NCBI RefSeq assembly: GCF_003814555.1
Contig: NZ_RKQN01000003.1
Span: 1 to 45,600 of the forward strand
DNA: 45,600 nt
Direction: 5' to 3'
Origin: Vulcaniibacterium tengchongense
GTDB lineage: Bacteria > Pseudomonadota > Gammaproteobacteria > Xanthomonadales > Xanthomonadaceae
Shown here: piece by piece, positions 22,275 to 35,120 of the stretch
Position numbering within the stretch: position 1 is the first letter of the stretch
Layout: each line of letters starts with the position of its first letter
The notes under the pieces: model-generated
Seen by the model: only the letters and a program-made list of their open reading frames with translations
Databases searched by the model: none
Told to the model about the DNA's origin: nothing
Program-made: the position numbers and the translations under genes

Positions 22275-23333
22275 ATGGCCTTGATCTTCATCGACGGCTT
22301 CGATCACTACGACCCGCAGGCGCTGGATCCCTTCGGCGACCCGTGGCTCGCGCGCGGCAAGGCGGCGTACCTGTCGCCTCAGGCCACGCGCATCCCCGGC
22401 CGGCGACCCTCGTCCTACGCCTTGCGCCTGCCCGCAGGCGCCGGCGGCGGGTATGTGAAGAACCTGGAGGCCGGGCGCACCAGCCTCATCGTGGGCGCGG
22501 CACTGCGCGTGGCGCCGTTCGAGAACACCGGCGAGGAGCCGGTGCTGCTCGGCGTGCGCGACACCACCGCGCAGGTGGCGCACCTCGTGCGCATCGGCGA
22601 GGACGGGCGGCTCAAGCTCTACCGCCGGCAGTACGGATACGACCAGCCGATCTCGACCTCGGTCACCACGGCCCCGGCGCGCGGCTGGCACTACGTCGAA
22701 CTGCAGGTCGTGCAGGGGACGAGCAACGGCACGGTGAACGTGCGCCTCAACGGCGTGCTCGCGATCACCCTGTCGGCGCAGAACACGACCCAGGGCGGCG
22801 GGCCGCTGCTCACCGCCTTCGCAGGCAGCGTGCCGGGTCAGCCCTGCCCGGTCACGGTCGACGTGGACGACCTCTATCTCGCCGACACCTCGGGCACGAT
22901 CAACAACACCTTCCTCGGCGACGTGCGGGTCGATGCGCTGAAGCCGCAAGCGCCTGGGGTGCTGAACCAATGGACGGTCGAGCCCACGGGACTGCCCGCT
23001 TGGGCCGCGGTGAGCGACGGCGATGAGACGACGGCGCTGCGCGCGGCCACGGCGGGCCTGCGCCAGACCTTCGACGTCGAGGCGCTGCCCGTGATGACCA
23101 CCCCGGCGATCCACGGCGTGCAGGTGACCCTGCTCGCGCGCAAGACGGATGCGGGCAGCGGCCGCGTGCGTGGGCTCGTGGCGAGCGGTGCGCAGACGGC
23201 GGTGAGCGCCGACATCCATCTGCAAGAGCAACTGGCCTGGCACACGGCGCTGTTCGAGCGCAACCCGAACGGCAACGTGCCGTGGACGGAAGGCGCCTTC
23301 AACGCCGCCGAGTTCGGGCTGGAGTCGGCATGA
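22275..23333 (+). CDS. phage tail protein, lectin-like fold
   Basis: 352 aa, starting MALIFIDGFDHYD. The N-terminal 200 residues are a predicted beta sandwich (RGWHYVELQVVQGTSNGTVN, VDVDDLYLADTSG) like concanavalin A-type tail proteins. The C-terminal third (WTVEPTGLPAWAAVSDGDET) is beta-rich. Follows the tape measure after 3 bases and overlaps the next gene by 4. Carbohydrate binding is a guess from the fold. Confidence 0.7.
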   Translation: MALIFIDGFDHYDPQALDPFGDPWLARGKAAYLSPQATRIPGRRPSSYALRLPAGAGGGYVKNLEAGRTSLIVGAALRVAPFENTGEEPVLLGVRDTTAQVAHLVRIGEDGRLKLYRRQYGYDQPISTSVTTAPARGWHYVELQVVQGTSNGTVNVRLNGVLAITLSAQNTTQGGGPLLTAFAGSVPGQPCPVTVDVDDLYLADTSGTINNTFLGDVRVDALKPQAPGVLNQWTVEPTGLPAWAAVSDGDETTALRAATAGLRQTFDVEALPVMTTPAIHGVQVTLLARKTDAGSGRVRGLVASGAQTAVSADIHLQEQLAWHTALFERNPNGNVPWTEGAFNAAEFGLESA

Positions 23334-24883
23334 CCGAGCGTGTGTTGACCGAGGCTCTTGCAGAGGCCGCCGCCCAACCCGCTGCGATGGCGCAGGTGGT
23401 CGAACAGCGTGCCGAGGCGATCTCGCGCGCGACCTTCGGGGTTCTCGCCGCCACGGCACTGGCCGAGACCTCGGCCCAGCCGCTGCCGATCCCCCACCTC
23501 TCGACGCTGTGGGCCGAGACGCTGGCCGAGCCCGCGCCGCCGCTGCACGCCGCCGCCTTGCTCGTCGAGGTGTTGCGCCGTGATACCGCCGCGGCGGCGA
23601 TGGTCGCAGAAGCGATGGAGGCCTTCGGCGAAGCGCCCTGGCCCGAGGCTCCACGCGGGGTGTTCGCCTTCCGTCACGACTGGGCCGAGCCCCTCATCGA
23701 GCGCCTGCAATGGGCGACCGGCGTAGTGCGGCTCGCCTCGGGCAACGAGGCGCGGCAAGGGCTGCGGCGCGTGCCGCGGCGCTTCCTGACCTACCACGTG
23801 GGCCACGGGCGCGCGAGCGACGCGCTGGCGGCCGAATGGCTGGCCGACCATCTGGGCAGGACTGCGTGGTGGCCGCTGCCGCAACATGCGGTGCGGCTGG
23901 GTGCTGCCGCTGAGACCGGGGCCTTCGCGCTGGACATCCTTGCACCAGCCGGCCACGGTTTCGCGCCTGCTTCCTACCGGCTGGAAGAGGGCGGGCTGCA
24001 GCGCGAGGACGCGCCGTTGCGCGCCATCGTGTTCACGCAGACGGGCTGGCAGGTGCTGGCGCTCACCGAGGTGGAGCCCGAGCGGCTGTGGCTCACCGAG
24101 CCGCTGGCACGGGCGGTCCCCGCGGGCACGACCGTCCTGCCCCTGGTCGAGGGCCTCGCGGTGGAGCCGGCCGAGTTCGCGCAGTGGGTGCCCGGCCTCG
24201 ATGCGGGCAGCGTCACCGCGCAGGTGGCCTTCGAGCCGCTGCCCGACGAAGGGCGGCTCGACGATCTCTGGCTCGACGGCCTGCCCGTCTGGCCCGATGG
24301 CAACTGGCGCGACGACCCCACCCATACGGCGGATGGCGTGGTCACGCGGCAGGACCTCTCCCCGGCCGACCCCTGGGTCCGCCGTGACGACCCGTGGCCG
24401 ACGACGACCTTCCAGCGCCGGTTTCTGGCGGCCGGGCGCGAAGACATCGTCCGCTGGCGCGCGCGGCTGTACCGCGCCCAAGGGCGGCTCGGTGCCTGTT
24501 GGCTGCCCGACGGGTTGGCCCCGGTGCTGCGCGTGCAGGCCGAGGCCGAGGTCGAGGCCGGGTACTTGCGCGTGGACGCCGAGGCCGGCGCCGCCTTCTG
24601 GCACCGACCGGCCGCCGCGCTGATCCTGCACCCCGACGGCACGCGCCAGGCCGTGCTCACCGCCACATTCCACAGCGACGATGGCGGCGTACTGGTCTTG
24701 TGCTCCGGCCTCGAGGCGCCTGTGCCCGCTGGAAGCCGGGCCATCCGCCTCGCACGTTGCCGGCTCGACCACGACGCCGTCGATCTGTACTGGCACACCC
24801 CCGAGCTGGTCGAGATCCCCCTGACCCTGCGCCGGCTGCCAGAGCCGCGCGGCAACGATCGCATCACCTACACCCCGTCCTGA
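23330..24883 (+). CDS. phage distal tail protein, unknown family
   Basis: 517 aa. An Ala-rich helical N-terminal part (residues 1-105) precedes beta-rich domains with FRHDWAEPLIERLQWATGVV and RRFLTYHVGHGRASDALAAE. Near the end is LYWHTPELVEIPLTLRRLPE. Occupies the distal tail position between the tape measure and the DUF2163 gene. Similar proteins are described only as tail proteins. No enzymatic motif seen. Confidence 0.65.
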   Translation: MTERVLTEALAEAAAQPAAMAQVVEQRAEAISRATFGVLAATALAETSAQPLPIPHLSTLWAETLAEPAPPLHAAALLVEVLRRDTAAAAMVAEAMEAFGEAPWPEAPRGVFAFRHDWAEPLIERLQWATGVVRLASGNEARQGLRRVPRRFLTYHVGHGRASDALAAEWLADHLGRTAWWPLPQHAVRLGAAAETGAFALDILAPAGHGFAPASYRLEEGGLQREDAPLRAIVFTQTGWQVLALTEVEPERLWLTEPLARAVPAGTTVLPLVEGLAVEPAEFAQWVPGLDAGSVTAQVAFEPLPDEGRLDDLWLDGLPVWPDGNWRDDPTHTADGVVTRQDLSPADPWVRRDDPWPTTTFQRRFLAAGREDIVRWRARLYRAQGRLGACWLPDGLAPVLRVQAEAEVEAGYLRVDAEAGAAFWHRPAAALILHPDGTRQAVLTATFHSDDGGVLVLCSGLEAPVPAGSRAIRLARCRLDHDAVDLYWHTPELVEIPLTLRRLPEPRGNDRITYTPS

Positions 24884-24885
24884 CC

Positions 24886-25671
24886 ATGAGCGAGGGCCCC
24901 CTGTTCGAGGTCGAGCTCTACGCCTTCGAGGGCACGAGCGGCAGCTTCCGGCTCACCCCGCACGAGTTCGACGTGGAGATCGGCGGGGAGCGCTACGAGC
25001 GCTGCCCCCTCGAGCGCAGCGCGCTCGCGCTCGGGGCCGAGGCGGCCAAGTCGGCGCTGGAGTTGAAGCTGCCGCCCGACCACGCGCTCGTGCGGCATCT
25101 GCTGCAGGCGACCCTCACCGGCGAGGCGACCGCGGTGCGACTGCGGATCGCCCGACGTGAGGCCTGGGGCGACTATTGGTGGCTGTCCGGCACGCGCTGG
25201 ATGGGCCGCGTGCTCGGGGTGGAGGTGGCCGATGACTCTGCGCGCATCCGCTGCGAGTCCGCCCAGGTGAGCTTGAAGCGCATCGGCCTGCGGCGCCTGT
25301 ACAGCCGCGCCTGCTCGCACGTGTTGTATTCCGCCGCGTGCGGGGCGACGCCGATTCTGGCCACCGCCGAAGTGATCCGCTCCGAAGGCCGCCAGGTGGA
25401 ACTGGCGAGCCTCCCGCCCGAGGTGGCCGGCATGCTCGCCGGCGGCTGGTTGCAGACGCCGGCAGGCGCGCGCCACATGATCGTCAGCGAATCATATGCG
25501 GGCGTGGAACTGCTCTATCCGGTGGGGCTTGCGCCGCAGACGCCGGTCGAGCTCGTGGCCGGCTGCGATCACAGCATGCCCACCTGCGCCGCGCGCTTCG
25601 ACAACCTCGCCAACTACGGCGGCTTCCCCTTCATTCCGACGAAGAACCCGTTCTCGACGGGCGTCTTCTGA
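24886..25671 (+). CDS. DUF2163/BR0599-family tail protein
   Basis: 261 aa. The C-terminal hallmark of the phage_BR0599 family is clear: LVAGCDHSMPTCAARFDNLA then NYGGFPFIPTKNPF, with spaced Cys residues (also SRACSHVLYSAACG) that may bind metal. N-terminal GSFRLTPHEFDVEIGGERYE. In gene transfer agents and related siphoviruses, DUF2163 is an adaptor or hub component next to the gpJ-like gene, as here. ATG 24886 lies 2 bases after the previous stop. Confidence 0.85.
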   Translation: MSEGPLFEVELYAFEGTSGSFRLTPHEFDVEIGGERYERCPLERSALALGAEAAKSALELKLPPDHALVRHLLQATLTGEATAVRLRIARREAWGDYWWLSGTRWMGRVLGVEVADDSARIRCESAQVSLKRIGLRRLYSRACSHVLYSAACGATPILATAEVIRSEGRQVELASLPPEVAGMLAGGWLQTPAGARHMIVSESYAGVELLYPVGLAPQTPVELVAGCDHSMPTCAARFDNLANYGGFPFIPTKNPFSTGVF

Positions 25672-25687
25672 ACGCACAGATCCTCCC

Positions 25688-25915
25688 ATGTGGTACCTGG
25701 TCGTCATCGTCGTGGCGGCGCTGGTCTCCGTCGCCCTCGCGCCCAAGCCGCCCGCCCCGAAACCCGCCGAACTCTCCGACCTCGACGCGCCCACGGCCGA
25801 GGAGGGCCGACCGATCCCGGTCGTCTTCGGCGCGGTGCTGCTGCGCGGGGCGAACGTCGTGTGGTACGGCGACCTGGAGGCCGAACCGATCAAGAAGAAG
25901 GGCGGCAAGAAATGA
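25688..25915 (+). CDS. small tail protein with N-terminal hydrophobic segment
   Basis: 75 aa. An N-terminal transmembrane helix (WYLVVIVVAALVSVALA) is followed by a Pro-rich linker, EEGRPIPVVFGAVLLRGANV and a Lys-rich end. The IPVVFG pattern occurs at the start of hub/J-like tail proteins, so this may be a split or accessory piece of the hub. Overlaps the next start by 4 bases. Confidence 0.65.
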   Translation: MWYLVVIVVAALVSVALAPKPPAPKPAELSDLDAPTAEEGRPIPVVFGAVLLRGANVVWYGDLEAEPIKKKGGKK

Positions 25916-26121
25916 GCAAGGACGTGACCGTCACCATCGCCCACGTGCGCGCCGCAGGCCTGTGCGTGCACGGCACGCGCACCTGGTTCGCGCGCCAAGG
26001 CCTGGACTTCCGTGACTTCCTCGCCCGGGGGCTGCCCGCCTCGAGCTTGCTCGCCACCGGGGATGCGATGGCCGCACGCGTGGTCGAGGTCGCGCAGGCC
26101 TGCCATGAGGAGCCGCGCTGA
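25912..26121 (+). CDS. small tail-associated protein
   Basis: 69 aa, MSKDVTVTIAHVRAAGLCVH start, with RTWFARQGLDFRDFLARGLP and a helix GDAMAARVVEVAQACHEEP. Found in this position, before the hub gene, in related phages as an unnamed protein. It has 3 Cys and 3 His but no known metal motif. Overlaps both neighbours. Confidence 0.65.
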   Translation: MSKDVTVTIAHVRAAGLCVHGTRTWFARQGLDFRDFLARGLPASSLLATGDAMAARVVEVAQACHEEPR

Positions 26122-28394
26122 TGGGCGGCCGCCGCAAGAAGCAGACCGTCGGCTACCGCTACCGCATCGGCATGCACCTGGTGCTGTGCCAGGGGCCGGT
26201 GGATGCGGTGCAGGAGATCCAGGTCGGCGATCGCAGCGCCTGGGGCGATGCGAGCCGCGCGCCGCTGGCGAGCGGCCATGGGCTGGGGCGGCTCTCGATC
26301 CACAAGCCCACGCTCTTCGGCGGCGACGAACGCGAAGGCGGCGTGGTGGGTGAGGTGGATGTGCTCAGCGGCGATGCGACGCAAGGCCGCAACGACTACC
26401 TGATGAGCCGCCTGGGCGCAGCGATCCCGGCGTTCCGCGGGGTGTTGTCGATCGTGGCACGCAAGATCCTGTTCGCCGCGAACAACCCCTACCTCAAGCC
26501 CTGGGCGGTGCGGGTGCGGCGCTTCACGGCGGGCTGGCACGGCGAACCCTGGATGCCCTGGAACGCCGAGGTGCGGACCTGGGATGCCGGCACCGGGGCC
26601 TATGTGACCGTCGGCATGAACCCGGCCCACATCCTGGTGCAGTGCCTCACCGACCCGCATTGGGGCATGGGCTATCCGCAGAGCACGCTGGGCGCGAGCT
26701 TCTGGAACGCGGCCTGGGCGCTCGAAGCCGAAGGCTTCGGCCTGAACCTGGTCTGGACGCGCCAGCAGCCGATCGAGTCCTTCATCGCCCAGGTGCTCGA
26801 CCACGTCGGCGGCATCCTCTACCTCGACCCAGAGCAGGGCACCTTCGAGCTCAAGCTCCTGCGCGACGATTACTGGATCGACGGGCTGCCGGTGCTGGGC
26901 CCCGACGAGATCGTGCGCGTGGAGCGCTTCGAGCGCGCGCAGTGGGGGGAACTGCCCAACGAGATCACCGTGGTCTACACCGACTGGGCGACGGCCAAGG
27001 AGTCCACCGTCACGGTGGAGAACCTCGCCGCGATCCAACTGCAAGGCGGGGTGATCAACCAGCGGCGCGACTATCCGGGCGTGAACCACGGGCCGCTGGC
27101 CGCGCGGCTGGCGCTGCGCGACCTGCGCGCACTCGGCTCGCCCCTGGCGCGCATGACCTTGACCATCGTCCCCGGCGCCCTGGAGCGTCCGCCCCTGCCG
27201 GGGGAGGTGTTCCTGCTGCATTGGCCACGCCTGGGCATCGAGCGCATGGTGGTGCGCGTGACCGGCATCGACACCGGCACGCTGGGCGCCACCGAATGGC
27301 GCATCGAGGCCGTGGAGGACGTCTTCGGCATGGGCCAGACCGTGCTCACGCCCACCCCGCCGCGCCTCGAGGAGCCGCCGCTGGAGGCGCTGCCGCCGGC
27401 CCTGGTGCTGGCGGTCGAGGTGCCGTACTGGGAACTCGCGCGGCGGCTGTCGCGGGCCGATCTCGCCACCCTCACCGACACGGACACCTACGTGGGGGCC
27501 CTGGCCTGCGCGGGCGGCACGGGGCAGTTGAACTGGCAGCTCGCCACGGGAGCAGCGAGCAGTGAGCTCGAGGCGGTGGCCCCGGAGGACTACGCACCCC
27601 TGCTCACGCTCGGCCAGGCGCTGCCGGCCACCGAAGCCGATGCCGTGGCCGTACCGGTGACGGCCCTGGCCCAGCCCGAGCGCCTGGCGGTCGGCGACTA
27701 CGCCTACCTGGTCGATGCGGCCGGCGCCCCGCGCGAAGCGGTGGCGATCCTCGCCTTCGATGCCACCGCGGGCACGGTGGATCTCGCCCGCGGGGTGCTC
27801 GACACCACGCCGCAGGCCCACGCGGCCGGCACGCGGCTGGTGGGCGTTGGAGAGTGGCTCGCCGCCGAGACCATCGAGCGCGCGCCGGGCGAGTCGGTCT
27901 TCGTCGCCGCCATCCCGCGCACGGCCAGCGCCGAAGGGGATGCGGTGCTGGCTGCCAACGGTGCGCCCCTCGTGCTCGCGGGCCGCCAGGCGCGGCCGTA
28001 CCCACCGGGGCGAGTGCGGCTCAACGGCCAGCGCGAGCCCGCCGTGGTCGCCGGCGACCTCACCCTCACCTGGGCACACCGCGACCGCACCCAGCAGACC
28101 GCCTATCTCGTGCGCCAGGACGAGGGCGACATCGGCCCCGAGCCGGGCACGACCTACACCGTGCGCATCAGAGACCGCAACGGCACCCTCGTGCGCAGCG
28201 AGACCGGCCTCACCGGCAACACCTGGACCTGGGACGTGGCCAGCGCCGCGCTGGAGGCCGGCATCGCGGGAGATACCGTCACCCTCGAGATCGAGGCCGA
28301 GCGCGACGGGCTGGCGAGCTGGCAGGCGCAAGTGCGCACCGTCGAGCGCGCGGGCTACGGCTTGCGCTGGGGGCAGCACTGGGGTGGCGTGTGA
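26121..28394 (+). CDS. gpJ-like tail tip hub protein
   Basis: 757 aa. N-terminus GGRRKKQTVGYRYRIGMHLV with LCQGPVDAVQEIQVGDRSAW is the hub pattern; DPHWGMGYPQSTLGASFWNA and FIAQVLDHVGGILYLDPEQG are typical of phage tail hub proteins, and the C-terminal 90 residues look like a fibronectin type III domain (TLTWAHRDRTQQTAYLVRQD). It would form the baseplate hub and contribute to host specificity. Shorter than lambda J (about 1130 aa), with further tip genes downstream. Confidence 0.85.
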   Translation: MGGRRKKQTVGYRYRIGMHLVLCQGPVDAVQEIQVGDRSAWGDASRAPLASGHGLGRLSIHKPTLFGGDEREGGVVGEVDVLSGDATQGRNDYLMSRLGAAIPAFRGVLSIVARKILFAANNPYLKPWAVRVRRFTAGWHGEPWMPWNAEVRTWDAGTGAYVTVGMNPAHILVQCLTDPHWGMGYPQSTLGASFWNAAWALEAEGFGLNLVWTRQQPIESFIAQVLDHVGGILYLDPEQGTFELKLLRDDYWIDGLPVLGPDEIVRVERFERAQWGELPNEITVVYTDWATAKESTVTVENLAAIQLQGGVINQRRDYPGVNHGPLAARLALRDLRALGSPLARMTLTIVPGALERPPLPGEVFLLHWPRLGIERMVVRVTGIDTGTLGATEWRIEAVEDVFGMGQTVLTPTPPRLEEPPLEALPPALVLAVEVPYWELARRLSRADLATLTDTDTYVGALACAGGTGQLNWQLATGAASSELEAVAPEDYAPLLTLGQALPATEADAVAVPVTALAQPERLAVGDYAYLVDAAGAPREAVAILAFDATAGTVDLARGVLDTTPQAHAAGTRLVGVGEWLAAETIERAPGESVFVAAIPRTASAEGDAVLAANGAPLVLAGRQARPYPPGRVRLNGQREPAVVAGDLTLTWAHRDRTQQTAYLVRQDEGDIGPEPGTTYTVRIRDRNGTLVRSETGLTGNTWTWDVASAALEAGIAGDTVTLEIEAERDGLASWQAQVRTVERAGYGLRWGQHWGGV

Positions 28395-28984
28395 TGGAAC
28401 CCAGGATCGACGTGCACCTGCTCACCCTCGACGAGCCCGCCGAGTGGCGCCAGGAATGCCTGGCGAGCCTCGCCGGCGCGCCGATCCGCCTGCACCTGCT
28501 GCCCGGCATCCCGGGGTGTGTCGGGAGGGCCCGCGCGGCGGGCTTCGCGCGAGGGACCTTGCCGCTCGTGTCCTTCGTCGATCCCGACGACCGCTACGAG
28601 GCCCACGCCTTCGCGCACCTGGCCGATGCGCTCGATGCCTGTCCCTCGGCGGTGCTCGCCTACACCGACGAGGCACTGATCGACGAGCACGGCGACAGCC
28701 TCGGCGTGCGGCGACTGGCCTACAGCGCCTTCCAACACGCCCATTCGGCCAGCCACGTCCACGGCCTGATCGTGATGCGCCGAAGCGCCGTCGAGCCGGT
28801 GCTTCCTCGCATCACCGATCTCGACGCCGGCGCCGACTGGCTCCTCACCCGCCTCGTGGCCAGGCAGGGCAGCGTGCTGCACCTGCCCCTCGTCGGGCGC
28901 CACTGGCGGCAGCACCCGAACCAGCACCACCGCCGCACGCGCAGCACGGCTTCGGGGCCACTGCCGAGTCTTGCGACACCTTGA
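28394..28984 (+). CDS. glycosyltransferase-like protein in tail module
   Basis: 196 aa, ATG 28394 overlapping the hub stop. N-terminal IDVHLLTLDEPAEWRQECLA and FVDPDDRYE (D63, D65, D66) match a GT-A (family 2) core with the metal/nucleotide-binding DxD. No membrane segment. It is shorter than usual for GT2 enzymes and lacks an obvious acceptor domain. It could decorate tail proteins or the host surface, or be an inactive structural relative. Its place inside a continuous tail operon argues for a virion-linked role. Confidence 0.7.
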   Translation: MEPRIDVHLLTLDEPAEWRQECLASLAGAPIRLHLLPGIPGCVGRARAAGFARGTLPLVSFVDPDDRYEAHAFAHLADALDACPSAVLAYTDEALIDEHGDSLGVRRLAYSAFQHAHSASHVHGLIVMRRSAVEPVLPRITDLDAGADWLLTRLVARQGSVLHLPLVGRHWRQHPNQHHRRTRSTASGPLPSLATP

Positions 28985-28996
28985 GGAGATGAACCG

Positions 28997-29347
28997 ATGC
29001 CATTGACCGATCCGAACCTGGGCCTCGCCTACGGCTGGACGCTGGGCGAGTCCGGCTGGCACACCGGGATGGACGCGAACCTGAAGCGCCTGGGCGCCGT
29101 CGTGGGCCTGTCGGTGACGAGCCGCACCACGACCACGCCGCCTGCCAGCCCCGCCGAAGGGGATCGCTACATCGTGCCGGCTGGTGCCACCGGCGCCTGG
29201 GCCGGCAGGACCGACCAGATCGCCGTGTGGATCGCAGGCGCCTGGGAGTACCACGTGCCGAAGGTCGGCTGGCTCGCCTTTATTGCCGCCGAGGACAGGC
29301 TCGCCGTCTACAAATCCTCTGGCTGGAGCGCCGGCGTTCCCGTCTGA
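28997..29347 (+). CDS. DUF2793-domain protein
   Basis: 116 aa. TDPNLGLAYGWTLGESGWHT, then GMDANLKRLGAVVGLSV, PPASPAEGDRYIVPAGATGA and WIAGAWEYHVPKVGWLAFIA are the DUF2793 signature, seen in phage tail tip and gene-transfer-agent proteins. Probably part of the fibre or tip. Starts 12 bases after the glycosyltransferase-like gene, preceded by GAGGAG. Confidence 0.85.
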   Translation: MPLTDPNLGLAYGWTLGESGWHTGMDANLKRLGAVVGLSVTSRTTTTPPASPAEGDRYIVPAGATGAWAGRTDQIAVWIAGAWEYHVPKVGWLAFIAAEDRLAVYKSSGWSAGVPV

Positions 29348-29371
29348 CCCCGCACCCCGATCCGTCACCCC

Positions 29372-29404
29372 CGAACCCGCCCGCGTGGCGGGTTCGTCGT
29401 TTTT
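29372..29404 (+). terminator. rho-independent terminator-like hairpin
   Basis: Perfect 10-bp stem CGAACCCGCC (29372-29381) / GGCGGGTTCG (29387-29396), loop CGCGT, then TCGTTTTT: the best terminator candidate in the phage. A TGGAG binding site follows at once for the gene at 29416, exactly as before the capsid gene. Confidence 0.7.
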
Positions 29405-29415
29405 GGAGACTGCCC

Positions 29416-29718
29416 ATGACTGAACCGACCCAAGCCCCCGCCCTCGTCGAGAACATGCTGCTCCTGCGCCGCGAGGACTTCGACGACCTGCTCGACCGCG
29501 CCGCCGAGCGCGGAGCCGAGCGTGTACTCGCCCACCTCGGCCTGGAGAACGGCCACGCCGCCCGCGACATCCGCGAACTGCGCGATCTGCTGGAGGCGTG
29601 GCGTGACGCACGCCGTACGGCGTGGCAGACCACCATCAAGTTGCTGACGACCGCCATCCTCGCCGCACTGCTGGTCGGGGCCGCCATCAAGCTGAAGCTG
29701 ATGGGAGGTGGCCAATGA
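29416..29718 (+). CDS. small membrane protein (DUF6127-like)
   Basis: 100 aa. Helical N-terminal half ([40 protein letters not shown]), then one transmembrane helix near the C-terminus ([18 protein letters not shown]). Such proteins accompany holins in phage lysis blocks. ATG at 29416 preceded by TGGAG. Overlaps the holin candidate by 4 bases. Confidence 0.7.
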   Translation: MTEPTQAPALVENMLLLRREDFDDLLDRAAERGAERVLAHLGLENGHAARDIRELRDLLEAWRDARRTAWQTTIKLLTTAILAALLVGAAIKLKLMGGGQ

Positions 29719-30191
29719 TCGAGACCCTGCTCGGCGGCCTCCTCGGCGGGGCCTTCCGTCTCGCGCCGGAGATCCTCAAGTGGCTGGACCGCAAGGGCGA
29801 GCGCAGTCACGAACTCGCCATGCAGGACAAGGCCTTGGAGTTCGAGAAACTGCGCGGGGCAAGCCGCATGGCCGAGATCGGCGCGAGTGCAGATGCCGCG
29901 TGGAACACCGGGGCCATCGAGGCCTTGCGCGAGGCGGTTGCGGCGCAGGGCCGAACCTCGGGCGTGAAGTGGGCCGATGCGCTGTCCACCACGGTCAGGC
30001 CCGTGGTCACCTACCTCTTCGTGCTGATGTATGCCGGGGTGAAGCTCTCGACCTTCGTCGGCTCGGTTCAGTCGGACGTGGGGTTCGGGCCGGCGTTGCT
30101 CGCAGCTTGGTCGGAGGCAGATCAGGCCTTGCTCGCAGGCATCCTGAACTACTGGTTCCTGAATCGCACCCTGGAAAAGGGGCTGCGGTGA
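29715..30191 (+). CDS. putative holin (GTA holin 3TM-like)
   Basis: 158 aa. Begins with a hydrophobic [20 protein letters not shown] and a charged helix, then a membrane region [20 protein letters not shown] and a final [19 protein letters not shown]. This fits the three-helix holin family of gene transfer agents and prophages. It would release the M15 peptidase encoded at 12039. One-base overlap with the HNH gene. Call depends on topology and position. Confidence 0.65.
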   Translation: MIETLLGGLLGGAFRLAPEILKWLDRKGERSHELAMQDKALEFEKLRGASRMAEIGASADAAWNTGAIEALREAVAAQGRTSGVKWADALSTTVRPVVTYLFVLMYAGVKLSTFVGSVQSDVGFGPALLAAWSEADQALLAGILNYWFLNRTLEKGLR

Positions 30192-30724
30192 TGGGGCGGT
30201 CGGACGAGACTGTGCGGTCGTGGAGCCGCAAGCACCGACCGCTTGCAGAGCGCTTCTGGGAAAAGGTCGAGGTGCGCGCCCCGCATGAATGCTGGCAATG
30301 GCTCGCATCGACCAAGGACGGAGGCTACGGCAAGATCGCCGATGACGACGGGCGCATCCAATTGGCGCATCGCATCGCCTATCGCCTGGTCTTTGGTGTC
30401 CTTTCTCCCGGGCTGGTGGTGTGTCATCGCTGCGACAACCCCGGTTGCGTCAACCCGCAGCATCTCTTCGTCGGTACGCAGGCGGAGAACCTTCGGGACA
30501 TGCGCAACAAGCGCCGAGACAACCCGCCGCGCGGAAGCAGACACCCCAAAGCCAGGCTCGACGAGGCTTTGGTAGCGCGGGTTCGCGCCGACGTCCGCAA
30601 TCATCGGCGCATCGCCAAAGACTACGGTCCAGCATCCATGTGGCGCCCGGTGCTGACTCGAAGAGTTCTCGTCCCACCACGGCGACTACCCTTGCAGCGC
30701 CTCGTGCTGCGGCATGTGCTTTGA
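30191..30724 (+). pseudogene. HNH endonuclease, C-terminus lost at junction
   Basis: Codons up to about 30626 encode a homing-type HNH nuclease: ECWQW start, zinc and catalytic motif [19 protein letters not shown] (H79, N83, N88, H91), and the start of an HTH DNA-binding region ([15 protein letters not shown]). There the conserved sequence ends in mid-helix and the frame runs 32 codons into antisense SseB DNA. Phage HNH proteins near packaging genes often support terminase cutting. The HNH core is intact, so partial activity is possible. Confidence 0.8.
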
Positions 30725-30923
30725 CGTCGTCGCTGAAGACCGGAATCACAGTGATTCCGTCCGGCCGCGTGAAGCAGATCAGTCGCACTTTTCCGCTGTC
30801 GTCCGAGAGCGGGAGGTGGACGTACAGGACGGCCGTGAGCAGCGCCTGGAAGAACGCAGGCTCCTCCATGGGATTCTCGATCGCTCGCGCCTGCAGGCGC
30901 GCCAGCTGCTCAGGGGTCGTCAT
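30627..30923 (-). pseudogene. SseB-family protein, 3' part missing
   Basis: From ATG 30923 the product reads MTTPEQLARLQARAIENPME and continues through FFQALLTAVLYVHLPLSDDS to GATWMLD, an SseB N-terminal domain. After about 99 codons homology stops at 30627, exactly where the HNH gene stops from the other side. The function of SseB-like proteins is poorly known (a protein-interaction domain). The open frame runs on to 30450 in HNH antisense sequence. Confidence 0.75.
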
Positions 30924-30958
30924 GCCCTAAGTATTACGCAGGCCGACCCTGCATGCAC

Positions 30959-30980
30959 CCGGCGGGCTAAAGCCCGCCGG
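30959..30980 (-). terminator. perfect palindromic hairpin after czcA
   Basis: CCGGCGGGCT (30959-30968), AA, AGCCCGCCGG (30971-30980): perfect 10-bp stem 17 bases past the czcA stop. No T-run on the minus strand. Likely the 3' end of the metal operon transcript. Confidence 0.5.
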
Positions 30981-30997
30981 ATGTCGAAGGGTTCAGA

Positions 30998-35116
<4,119 letters not shown>

Positions 35117-35120
<4 letters not shown>

